Positions 26,077 to 33,418 of a DNA stretch of 64,000 nucleotides are shown here, piece after piece. Position 1 is the stretch's first letter. Every line of letters begins with the position of its first letter. The stretch comes from a bacterium (GTDB lineage Bacteria; Armatimonadota; Fimbriimonadia; Fimbriimonadales; Fimbriimonadaceae): the NCBI GenBank assembly GCA_013823945.1, contig PNMZ01000003.1, forward strand, positions 186,001 through 250,000, given 5' to 3'. The notes below the pieces were generated by a model. It saw nothing but the letters and a program-made list of their open reading frames with translations. It did not search any database and had not been told where the DNA came from. The position numbers were made by a program, and so were the translations under genes.

Positions 26077-27564
26077 ATGCCAGATCGAGCCCTTGCCAAC
26101 CGCATGCTCATCCTCAACACCATTGCCTTCACAGTGTGCTTTGCCGTGTGGACGATGTATGGCGTGCTGGGGGCTTTTTTGGCCGATAAGCAGATAATCC
26201 CGATCTCCAAAGAACAGCTCGGATGGCTCCTGGGCGCCCCCATTCTCACGGGGTCGATCATGCGGTTACCGGTTGGACTGCTTACGGATCGCTTTGGGGG
26301 CAAACCGGTCTACATAGGCGTGATGCTCATTGCGACTTTGGGCATTGCATCCGTGAGCTTCGCAACTACGTTCGCCCATCTTGTGATCTCGGGACTCATT
26401 TTCGGAATGAGCGGAGCAGCTTTCGCAGTTGGGATCGCCTACACGTCCGTGTTTTTTCCCAAGGAAAAACAAGGGACCGCACTCGGAATCTTCGGCGTTG
26501 GAAACGCAGGCTCGGCGTTGACCACGCTGCTGGCTCCGCTCACACTGCAAATGCTCACTCAGGAGGGCAACCAATTGGAAGGGTGGCGAACCTTGCCCCT
26601 GATTTATGCGGCATGCCTATTTGGGATGACGATCCTGTTTGCGCTCTTAACTAAGAACAGGGTCACAGAAGGAGCGAGCCAAAAGACGATCCGCACCATG
26701 CTTGCCCCTCTCAAGTCCGTTCGAGTTTGGCGATTCGGTGCGTACTACTTTCTTGTCTTCGGGGCATTCGTCGCACTTGCACAATGGCTCGTACCTTACT
26801 ATCTCAGCGTCTATGGCATGAGCCTCGCCATGGCGGGTCTCATGGCGAGCATTTTTAGCCTTCCTAGCGGTTTGGTTCGTGCGCTCGGAGGGTGGATGAG
26901 CGATAAGTTCGGAGCCAGGACTACGATGTACTGGGTGCTGGCAAGTTGCGTGGTTTTGTTCGCGCTGGTAATCGCGCCACGCATGGATATCATGTCCCCA
27001 GGGGAAGGAGTTCTGGCTGAACGAGCCGGAACCGTGACTCAGGTCGGTCAAGATCGGGTTCAAATCGATGACAAGTCGTATGCTCTCAAGACTGCTCGAG
27101 GCTCGACGCAGACCCTGTCGAGCAAAGGTTCCAGCCTTTCTGAGGGCACTCTCATCTTCCCCCGAAGTCAGTCGTGGCAAGAGCCAGTAGTTGAAGTGGG
27201 CCAAAAGGTTAGGAAGCGAGAGCTGCTAGCCCGTGGGGTGACTCACGTTTACTTTCAGGCCAATGTGTGGGTATTCACGGCCATCGTTTTCTTGGCCGGA
27301 ATCATGATGGGAATCGGTAAGGCCGCCGTGTATCGCCACATTCCCGACTATTTTCCGAATGATGTTGGCGTTGTTGGTGGAATCGTAGGGGTCATCGGCG
27401 GACTGGGCGGTTTTGTGTGCCCCATTCTGTTTGGCTACCTACTGAAACTGACGGGACTCTGGACCTCTTGCTGGCTGCTCCTCGCCCTCATTAGCGTTAT
27501 TTGCCTCGTTTGGATGCACGTCACAATACTCAAGATCGCGAAGCAGGCTCCGGCTACGGAGTAG
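26077..27564 (+). CDS. narK: NarK nitrate/nitrite transporter with inserted domain
   Basis: 495 residues from ATG 26077, which is 41.5 bp from the shared operator. Major-facilitator transporter of the nitrate/nitrite porter type: RLPVGLLTDRFGGKPV in the first half, GMSGAAFAVGIAYTSVFFP and GIGKAAVYRHIPDYFPNDVG hold the nitrate signatures. About 12 helices in the inner membrane. Unusual: residues about 306-393 form a hydrophilic beta-rich insert between two helices, ending in EPVVEVGQKVRKRELLARG, which looks like a biotinyl/lipoyl-type (barrel-sandwich) half motif. The neighbouring NarK (28067) lacks it. Probably imports nitrate or exchanges nitrate for nitrite. Confidence 0.88.
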   Translation: MPDRALANRMLILNTIAFTVCFAVWTMYGVLGAFLADKQIIPISKEQLGWLLGAPILTGSIMRLPVGLLTDRFGGKPVYIGVMLIATLGIASVSFATTFAHLVISGLIFGMSGAAFAVGIAYTSVFFPKEKQGTALGIFGVGNAGSALTTLLAPLTLQMLTQEGNQLEGWRTLPLIYAACLFGMTILFALLTKNRVTEGASQKTIRTMLAPLKSVRVWRFGAYYFLVFGAFVALAQWLVPYYLSVYGMSLAMAGLMASIFSLPSGLVRALGGWMSDKFGARTTMYWVLASCVVLFALVIAPRMDIMSPGEGVLAERAGTVTQVGQDRVQIDDKSYALKTARGSTQTLSSKGSSLSEGTLIFPRSQSWQEPVVEVGQKVRKRELLARGVTHVYFQANVWVFTAIVFLAGIMMGIGKAAVYRHIPDYFPNDVGVVGGIVGVIGGLGGFVCPILFGYLLKLTGLWTSCWLLLALISVICLVWMHVTILKIAKQAPATE

Positions 27565-27945
27565 ACAAAGTCGGTCGCGCAATGGCAAGAACGTGTCCGT
27601 CTAGATCGAGCGAGTATCCCACGGTGTCTCCCAATCCCTGGGAAGCACGGGGCTGATTTCTCGGCCGCCTGCTTCCAAGGAGCGTTGGTGCATCTGATCG
27701 GCGTCTTGGTGTACCAAATACCACTCAGCCCGAGGAATCCCCTTTGCGAGAGCAGGGTCAGGCAGATTCTAACCAAGGAGGCGCTTGATCCCTGAAGCTG
27801 GCATTAGGCCAAGAACACACTCCTCGCCAAACTCAAACTCACTCATTCCCGGTACGTCGAGTCGCAGTCGGAAAACGAGAACTTTCTCGTAAAACGCCGA
27901 GCTGCGGCTTTGATCCTGGACATAGAGAATAACGTGGGCTCGCAT
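27554..27945 (-). pseudogene. Broken glyoxalase/VOC-family gene
   Basis: From ATG 27945 the frame reads RAHVILYVQDQSRSSAFYEK as a VOC protein, meets an in-frame TAG at 27769-27771, continues in the same frame (NLPDPALAKGIPRAEWYLV), then needs a one-base shift near 27630 to go on as GDTVGYSLDLDGHVLA and end at 27554. Two independent lesions make it a pseudogene of roughly 130 codons. It overlaps the end of narK by 11 bp, tail to tail. The original product was probably a metal-dependent dioxygenase or glyoxalase-like protein. Confidence 0.85.
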
Positions 27946-27998
27946 CAGCAATCCCAACCAACATACCTTGAGCGACGCTCATGATGGCGGATGCTGTG

Positions 27999-28014
27999 TA
28001 TGACAGGCATCATA
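27999..28014. promoter_or_regulatory. Crp/Fnr-type operator, second narK promoter
   Basis: TATGAC-AGGC-ATCATA, centre 28006.5. GACAAT at 28036-28041 fits the -10 element for a transcript starting near 28048. ATG 28040 lies inside that -10 element, so translation from ATG 28067 with a 19-nt leader is more likely. Confidence 0.8.
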
Positions 28015-28066
28015 GCGCGTCGTGAGCTGATCGTCGACAATGAGGAAAGACAACGAGTCCGAACCC

Positions 28067-29398
28067 ATGAATACACTAACCGACGCTCAGAAAGTTCAAG
28101 AATGGCAACCTAACGACCCTGCCTTTTGGGAGTCAACCGCAAAGCCGGTCGCATGGCGGACGTTGTGGATCACCACGTTCTGCCTTCTCCTGAGCTTCTC
28201 CACCTGGTTCATGGTGAGTGCTCTGGTCGTGAAGCTCTCCGGGATCGGATTCAAATTCACGCCCCAAGAACTTTTCTGGCTGACCGCCATGCCCGGCCTC
28301 GCGGCTGGAACCTTGCGCATCGTCCACACCTTTCTCATCCCAATTTTTGGGACGCGCAAGATCGTAAGTGTATCGACGCTTCTCTTGGCGATCCCCTGCG
28401 TGGGCTGGGGGTTTGCGGTCATGAACCCTCAGACTCCGCTCTCTACCTTTTTGGTTCTGGCATTCCTCGCAGGTTTGGGCGGGGGCAACTTCAGTTCATT
28501 CATGCCGAGCACATCGTTGTTTTTCCCAAAATCCAAGCTGGGGACAGCACTGGGGATTCAAGCCGGGATCGGCAACTTTGGCGTGAGTGTTGCCCAGTTC
28601 CTAATCCCCGCCATTCTCGGGATCGCTCTTGTTGGTAGCTCGCAAACCCTGACAAACCCCAAGACCGGGGCGACGAGCAGCATCTCTCTGCAGAACGGGG
28701 CTTTGGTCTGGCTCCCGCTTGTGCTCTTGGGTGCTGTGGTGGCGTGGTTTGGCCTTCGAGACGTGCCGGTTCAGGCCAGCTTTAAGGAGCAACTCGATAT
28801 CTTCAAGGAAAAGCACACGTGGGTCATGACTTCGCTCTACATCATGACCTTCGGGTCGTTTAGTGGTCTAGCTGCTGCTTTTCCGTTAATGATCAAACAG
28901 CTCTACGGTGGATTCGATGGCGCCCCAGATCCGTTGGCGTTTGCCTTTTTGGGGCCGCTGGTTGGGGCGGGAATTCGCGCGGCAGCGGGACCGGTGGCAG
29001 ATAAGCTGGGCGGGGCTAAAGTCACGATGGTCAGCGGGATCGGAATGCTTGGGTGCAGCATCGCAATTCTGCCTTTTGCTAATCCGACATCGATGGCGAG
29101 CTGGTCAGGTTTTCTGTGGCTTATGCTAGGCATCTTCTTCTTCAGCGGCATTGGCAATGCCAGCACGTTCAAACAAATCCCAATGATTTTCCCGCCGCGC
29201 CAGGCGGGGGGAGTCATCGGATGGACTTCCGCCATTGCGGCCTATGGGCCGTTCGCTTTCAGTCTGATTCTCGGCGCAGTTCTCGGTTCGGGCCGCAATG
29301 CGGCCCCGTTCTTCGTAGGGCTTGCCGTGTTTTACGTGATCAACATCGGCCTGAATTGGTGGTTCTATTCCCGAAAAGGGGCTGAAAAACCCTGCTAG
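28067..29398 (+). CDS. narK: NarK-type nitrate/nitrite transporter
   Basis: 443 residues from ATG 28067. Twelve-helix major-facilitator transporter with nitrate-porter signatures: GLGGGNFSSFMPSTSLFFPKSKLG and GIGNASTFKQIPMIFPPRQAGG. The first match in pieces of the NarK2 type, usually nitrate uptake or nitrite export. ATG 28040 is the longer alternative but overlaps the predicted -10. It carries no inserted domain, unlike the paralogue at 26077. Two distinct NarK proteins in one island suggest separate uptake and exchange roles. Confidence 0.88.
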   Translation: MNTLTDAQKVQEWQPNDPAFWESTAKPVAWRTLWITTFCLLLSFSTWFMVSALVVKLSGIGFKFTPQELFWLTAMPGLAAGTLRIVHTFLIPIFGTRKIVSVSTLLLAIPCVGWGFAVMNPQTPLSTFLVLAFLAGLGGGNFSSFMPSTSLFFPKSKLGTALGIQAGIGNFGVSVAQFLIPAILGIALVGSSQTLTNPKTGATSSISLQNGALVWLPLVLLGAVVAWFGLRDVPVQASFKEQLDIFKEKHTWVMTSLYIMTFGSFSGLAAAFPLMIKQLYGGFDGAPDPLAFAFLGPLVGAGIRAAAGPVADKLGGAKVTMVSGIGMLGCSIAILPFANPTSMASWSGFLWLMLGIFFFSGIGNASTFKQIPMIFPPRQAGGVIGWTSAIAAYGPFAFSLILGAVLGSGRNAAPFFVGLAVFYVINIGLNWWFYSRKGAEKPC

Positions 29399-29420
29399 CC
29401 ATCTAGCGGCCGCTCCCGGA

Positions 29421-29434
29421 ATGACAACCATCAT
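29421..29434. promoter_or_regulatory. Crp/Fnr-type operator, NnrS-like gene
   Basis: ATGAC-AACC-ATCAT, centre 29427.5. GATAAT at 29457-29462 fits the -10 element for a transcript starting at about 29469, two bases before TTG 29471. Confidence 0.75.
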
Positions 29435-29506
29435 GGCGGCGGCCGACTGAGCCCTCGATAATGAAGAGCATTGATCAAAGAGCGGCCTTCGTTGACTCTG
29501 CTTCCG

Positions 29507-30844
29507 ATGCGTTCGACGATTCCCGTCGCCAAGTCGGGAGAGGATCGCGCGGAGACCCAAGTGTATCGCCCCTTCTTCGTGTGCGGAATCTTCACCGTGC
29601 TCACCGTGGGTTGCTTTTTGGGGGCGATTGCTTTGATGGGCATCTCGCGCCAAGGAAGCTATACGGCGTCCGTCTGGACTCCTTACGTCTTGGCCCATGC
29701 CAACTCGCAGCTGTTTGGGTGGGTCGGCCTTTTTGTCATGGGGTTTGCCATGCAGCAACACGGGACCACTCTCGCCAAGAGCGCGGCATTTCATAAAATC
29801 GCCTGGTGGGCTCTGGGCGGCATGGGAACCGGTATTACGCTGCGATTCGCGGCGGAACCCCTCGCCCAGCAGGATCCGTCTCGCTGGCTCTGGTTGGGAC
29901 TCTGTTCTGCAAGCCTCCAGATCGTCGCCGTGGCGTTGTTCCTGTACAACATTGGAGCCAACCGATATAGGAAAGCGGAACCCCTTACATGGCCGACTGC
30001 GTTTGTGTTCGCCTCTTTGGGGTGCTTGCTCCTGGTCTCCCTTGCCGAGCCCGCTGCGTTTGCGCTCAGTCACCAGTCAAGCCGGGAGGCGTCGATTGCC
30101 TTTGTCGCCCAATGGTTCACACCACTTCGGGAACTGCAATTCTTGGGCTTTGTGTCGATGATGATCTTTGGCGTCGCGGCGAGCAAGTTCCCGGGATGCC
30201 TTGGTTTCCGAGCCGCCGACCCTGGTTGGGGCCTTGCCGCCTTTGGACTCTGGTTGGGAGGCTTGGTTGCCCGAGTGGTGGGTTGGAACGTGTATTTTCA
30301 ATCCGGACTCATGCCAGGCACGGACATGTGGTTCCGCCTCGGCGGCCTTCTGTTGGCAATGGGGGCGGGGGCGATGACCATTTCTCTGGGTGTTTTCAGC
30401 CCCGTGCGACATGCAAATCCAAGCCAAAAGTTCATCCGATCTGCTTTTGCCTGGTTGCTGATTGCAGGTGCGCTTCTAATCTTGGAACCCCTGCATTTGC
30501 GGGCCATAGGTGCACCGTTCTCACATGCGTACACTGGCGCGATTCGACACGCGGTCACGGTCGGATTTATCTCGCAGATGATCGTGGCCGTGGGCTACCA
30601 CTTGGTGACGAGAATGCTGATGCTGGATGAGCGAAAGGTTCCCACCCTCTGGAGCGTTTTTGTTCTGCTGAACGTCGGCAATGCGGCAAGGGTCGGATTG
30701 GAAATCATCACGGATTTGAGTCGCTCAGCCTTTGCCCCGATGGGCTGGACCGGATTTGTTGAGTTGCTCGGTCTTGGGATTTGGGCCACGGTAATGCTCC
30801 GATTCTTGCTACGAAGGGGCCCAACTTACGCCGCAACTTGCTGA
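29507..30844 (+). CDS. NnrS-like multi-helix membrane protein
   Basis: About 445 residues from ATG 29507 (TTG 29471, just after the predicted transcript start, would add 12). Roughly 12 transmembrane helices. HANSQLFGWVGLFVMGFAMQ, GFVSMMIFGVAASKFPG and HAVTVGFISQMIVAVGYHLV carry conserved His positions as in NnrS and haem-copper-oxidase-related proteins. NnrS is a haem/copper membrane protein linked to nitric-oxide stress in denitrifiers. Placement under the island operator supports a role in tolerating nitrite-derived NO. Family call is moderate. Confidence 0.7.
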   Translation: MRSTIPVAKSGEDRAETQVYRPFFVCGIFTVLTVGCFLGAIALMGISRQGSYTASVWTPYVLAHANSQLFGWVGLFVMGFAMQQHGTTLAKSAAFHKIAWWALGGMGTGITLRFAAEPLAQQDPSRWLWLGLCSASLQIVAVALFLYNIGANRYRKAEPLTWPTAFVFASLGCLLLVSLAEPAAFALSHQSSREASIAFVAQWFTPLRELQFLGFVSMMIFGVAASKFPGCLGFRAADPGWGLAAFGLWLGGLVARVVGWNVYFQSGLMPGTDMWFRLGGLLLAMGAGAMTISLGVFSPVRHANPSQKFIRSAFAWLLIAGALLILEPLHLRAIGAPFSHAYTGAIRHAVTVGFISQMIVAVGYHLVTRMLMLDERKVPTLWSVFVLLNVGNAARVGLEIITDLSRSAFAPMGWTGFVELLGLGIWATVMLRFLLRRGPTYAATC

Positions 30845-30904
30845 AAATCACTCGGAGCGATTTTGGTGCAGCCATCGAGTTCAAGCGATTTGATAGCACA
30901 AGCT

Positions 30905-31513
30905 CTACTTGACAGGACGACTTGCGGAATCCAGCAAGGTCTTTAGTTCTAATGGTGTATTGACTCCTCTGCACCATTCGGGGTGAACACCGAGCCCTAG
31001 TAAGACTGATTCGGTGACGACTTCCACGTCCAAAGCCTCCACCCAATCCATAATTCTTGGCGAGTCAACATCGCACAGCCTCTCCCAGGCCCGGTGGCGA
31101 TACACGCCGCACAGAGGTTGTAACCGCCCATCCAATAAGGGAATCGAAGCTTCTTTTTCACCGAGACACGTTTCGAGAGCTCTCACGACGACCCCGTCGA
31201 AAAGTGGCACATCGCACGAAAGCACGAAGACAAGATGGCTGGTCGGGACGAATGCGCGAATTGCCGTGAGTGGCCCGTGCTCGATCTCATCATCAGGATG
31301 AAAACGGTATCCATCAAGTGGCGAACGGCCCAAGATCGTGGGTTCCCAGCCTGCTTCCCGCAGAATTCGGGCTAACCGGACGGCAAGCGGCTCGCCTCCC
31401 ATCGAAATCAAAGCCTTATCGAAGCCCATCCGGCGGCTTGCCCCTCCGGTCAACAAGACGGAAGACTGGTCAGCATGATCGATATCATAGTGCGCCCCCA
31501 CCTGGCCTTCCAT
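30905..31513 (-). CDS. mobA: Molybdenum-cofactor guanylyltransferase MobA
   Basis: 202 residues; nucleotidyltransferase motif LLTGGASRRMGFDKAL, then GPLTAIRAF and LSCDVPLF. MobA adds GMP to Mo-molybdopterin to give the bis-MGD form used by NasA-type enzymes. The first 16 residues are not family-like and the gene covers the operator at 31475, so the true start may lie downstream (TTG 31456). The spacing to that operator does not fit control of mobA. Convergent with the NnrS-like gene. Confidence 0.88.
   Translation of the reverse strand: MEGQVGAHYDIDHADQSSVLLTGGASRRMGFDKALISMGGEPLAVRLARILREAGWEPTILGRSPLDGYRFHPDDEIEHGPLTAIRAFVPTSHLVFVLSCDVPLFDGVVVRALETCLGEKEASIPLLDGRLQPLCGVYRHRAWERLCDVDSPRIMDWVEALDVEVVTESVLLGLGVHPEWCRGVNTPLELKTLLDSASRPVK
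31475..31488. promoter_or_regulatory. Crp/Fnr-type operator, CMD/NarI-like operon
   Basis: ATGAT-CGAT-ATCAT, centre 31481.5, which is 42.5 bp from ATG 31524. CATACT is a suitable -10 element 7 nt before the ATG. The site is inside the 5' end of mobA. Confidence 0.8.
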
Positions 31514-31523
31514 ACTCTTGACT

Positions 31524-31844
31524 ATGGCACGGTTGCCAAAACGGTATGTTCGGTTCTTTGAAGACTTTCCTGAGGTCGGGAAGGCCTACGAGACCTATGG
31601 GGAAGCTGTAGCAACCGCGGGCCCGCTCGACGAAAAGACCCGATGCCTCATGAAACTCGCAATGTCTTTCGGAGCCCGTCTCGAAGGGGGGGCAAAGAGC
31701 CATGCTCACAAGGCCCTCCAAGCTGGAGCGACCGTTGAGGAGTTGCGCCATGCTGCTTTGCTCGCCGCGCCGACGTTGGGATTCCCGCATATGATGGCTT
31801 GCCTCAGTTGGATTGATGCGGTTCTCGAAGAGGAAAAGTCATGA
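31524..31844 (+). CDS. Carboxymuconolactone decarboxylase-like protein
   Basis: 106 residues, all-helical AhpD/CMD fold: FPEVGKAYETYGEAVATAGPLDEKTRCL then LRHAALLAAPTLGFP. In peroxidase members of the family two Cys flank the His in the motif ExxCxxCxxxH; here the region reads GGAKSHAHKALQAG with the His but no Cys, so disulfide chemistry is not expected. Starts at an ATG matching the leaderless rule. Overlaps the NarI-like gene by four bases, so it is part of the same nitrate module; role unknown. Confidence 0.85.
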   Translation: MARLPKRYVRFFEDFPEVGKAYETYGEAVATAGPLDEKTRCLMKLAMSFGARLEGGAKSHAHKALQAGATVEELRHAALLAAPTLGFPHMMACLSWIDAVLEEEKS

Positions 31845-32881
31845 GCAAGAGTCCCCCCAAAAATCCACTCCCCATCGCGACCACCGGTGGCTTGATTTGT
31901 TCACTGGGACTCCTGGCAGCGGTCTACTTCGGTTCGGGCAAGCTCACGCGATTTGATTCGCCGCTTGCGGCTTATACGGCAGCGACCATTTTTGCCGCAT
32001 TCGCGTTTGCCTATCGATACTTGATGTGGATTCAGCGACCGGCCACATGGCGGTACTTTGTTGCGTCTTGGAAGCTCTTCATACAGCCCAAGAAGCTGAT
32101 CCGAAACATCTTCAAGCTTGTCGGCCTGCTGATCAACAACATCATCCTCCAGAAGTTCATCGGGAAGAGAAGCCACACGCGGTGGCTCGCCCACATGGGC
32201 ATGGCATGGGGCTGTTTGATCGCTTTTGCGATAACCTTTCCGTTGAGCTGGGGTTGGATTCAGTTTGGCGTCGCACCGGATGGATACAACTATCAGGTCG
32301 AATTCATGAGCATTCCTCAGTTTTCGTTCGACCCGAATAGCATCGTAGGATGGCTCCTTTTTAACGGCCTCAACATCAGCGCTTTTCTTGTTCTCGGAGG
32401 GATTGGCCTTGCCATGCATCGGCGCGTTTTCCAACACGGGGCCCATGCCGTCCAATCTATAGAAAACGACTTGATTCCGCTCGTTTTGCTGTTTGCCGTT
32501 TCCATCACGGGGCTGATGATCACGGCTAGCTACAAGCTGATGGGTGGGGCCCACTTTAGCTTTATCTCGCTGCTGCACGCCTTCACGGTGATCATTCTGC
32601 TGCTTTGGATGCCGTTCGGAAAGCTCTTTCACGTGATTCAGCGTCCGGCTCAGCTTGGGGTTGCTTATTACAAGGAAGCCGGAATAGAAGGTCCCAAGGC
32701 AGTTTGCGTTCGCTCGGGAGACGAGTACCAGTCCAAGCTGCATCACGATGATCTAGTCGAGGTGATGAAGGAAGTCGGCGTGGACTTTGGCGACCATCAA
32801 AATCTTTCGCCTGCCGAGAAGCGCAAACTCATCGCCATCAACCAACTGGCAGCGATGGAAGATCGGTCGTTCGTTGGCTGA
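31841..32881 (+). CDS. NarI-like membrane cytochrome b
   Basis: 346 residues with about six membrane helices. LLHAFTVIILLLWMPFGKLFHV resembles the last haem helix of NarI/DsrM-type cytochromes (His, then a Pro, then His before the basic loop), and further His residues occur in HTRWLAHMGMAWG and MHRRVFQHG. Such proteins oxidise quinol and pass electrons inward. The C-terminal 80 residues are hydrophilic. Together with the Rieske, ferredoxin and NasA proteins it would give a membrane-linked nitrate reductase. Overlaps the CMD gene by ATGA. Haem count is inferred. Confidence 0.78.
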   Translation: MSKSPPKNPLPIATTGGLICSLGLLAAVYFGSGKLTRFDSPLAAYTAATIFAAFAFAYRYLMWIQRPATWRYFVASWKLFIQPKKLIRNIFKLVGLLINNIILQKFIGKRSHTRWLAHMGMAWGCLIAFAITFPLSWGWIQFGVAPDGYNYQVEFMSIPQFSFDPNSIVGWLLFNGLNISAFLVLGGIGLAMHRRVFQHGAHAVQSIENDLIPLVLLFAVSITGLMITASYKLMGGAHFSFISLLHAFTVIILLLWMPFGKLFHVIQRPAQLGVAYYKEAGIEGPKAVCVRSGDEYQSKLHHDDLVEVMKEVGVDFGDHQNLSPAEKRKLIAINQLAAMEDRSFVG

Positions 32882-32889
32882 GAGATTAA

Positions 32890-32925
32890 CGCCCTCCGTG
32901 GTGCGGAGGGTGTACTCCTCATTTT
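32890..32925 (+). terminator. Terminator closing the nitrate island operon
   Basis: CCCTCCG pairs with CGGAGGG across a short loop, followed by TGTACTCCTCATTTT. It begins 9 bp after the stop at 32881. Confidence 0.75.
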
Positions 32926-32956
32926 CGAACCTAAGTGCGTGAGTTCAAGGCAAGCA

Positions 32957-32993
32957 GGTCTCTCAAATCTGTTTGAGAGACCTAGGAGAGACC
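32957..32993. repeat. Left-side GGTCTCTC arms of the second junction
   Basis: GGTCTCTCAAA (32957), a TCTG spacer, then TTTGAGAGACC (to 32982) form a perfect 11-bp inverted repeat; a third GAGAGACC follows at 32986. It lies 58 bp left of the tRNA fragment at 33051. No such motif lies to the left of the copy at 14189. Confidence 0.75.
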
Positions 32994-33050
32994 AGATTGG
33001 AAACTCCCCCAAAAGATGATCAGGCGTCCACCGATTTAGGTTCAAAATAG

Positions 33051-33094
33051 TGGCGGCCCCGGAGGGAATCGAACCCCCGACGCCCTCCTTAGGA
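33051..33094 (-). other. Truncated tRNA-Arg(CCU) 3' half, att-like copy 2
   Basis: The same 44 nt as at 14189-14232, from U33 to the CCA end on the minus strand. The match to a tRNA stops in the anticodon loop, so no 5' half is present. GGTCTCTC motifs flank it on both sides, the layout of a complete phage-type attachment site. Confidence 0.85.
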
Positions 33095-33278
33095 CTGAAA
33101 AAAATTAGGTCGAAAAACCTCTGATTTGAGTCTACAGTCGTCTCAGGAAGTCTCATAAAATCCAGGGGCTAAGAGAGACCTTTAGAGAGACCTGGGCGAA
33201 TTTCTTTAGCACCACCTCTTTCAGGTCTCTCTTTCAAGTTCATCACTGAACTCGGCATGGTCACTCACTTGGTCTCTC
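33095..33278. repeat. Island-end repeat, second copy, four GGTCTCTC motifs
   Basis: Direct repeat of 14233-14368, about 90 percent identical over the first 100 bp by eye. GAGAGACC occurs at 33173 and 33185, GGTCTCTC at 33224 and 33271. The remaining sequence to 33418 shows nothing further. Confidence 0.75.
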
Positions 33279-33418
33279 AAATCCTGAAATCAATCCGACG
33301 CACACGCAACCGACTTAAACCCAGGTCCGACTAAAGCTCCGTCCAGGGGGTGAGCTAAGTCAAAAACCATTTAATCTCGCTACAACCTCAGCACTTGGCA
33401 TACCATTTCAGCGGTTCA

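Larger units (their letters stand above)
14189..33050. mobile_element. Nitrate-reduction island (first unit of tandem array)
   Basis: 18.9 kb between two direct copies of a tRNA-Arg 3' half (14189 and 33051). It holds a Crp/Fnr regulator, porin, nitrate reductase and partners, two NarK transporters and molybdenum-cofactor genes, with a consistent palindrome set upstream of its transcription units. No integrase or relaxase lies inside, so if it moved it used recombination functions in trans or an element outside the window. The boundaries are seen directly; mobility is inferred. Confidence 0.75.

Noticed and set aside
29126-30073. 315-residue frame opposite narK2 and the NnrS-like gene
   Set aside because: Low-complexity Arg/Gln/His-rich shadow.
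31475-31513. Control of mobA by the operator at 31475
   Set aside because: Minus-strand spacing would put the transcript start inside the GGAS motif of mobA.
31901-32746. 281-residue frame opposite the NarI-like gene
   Set aside because: Shadow; no motif.
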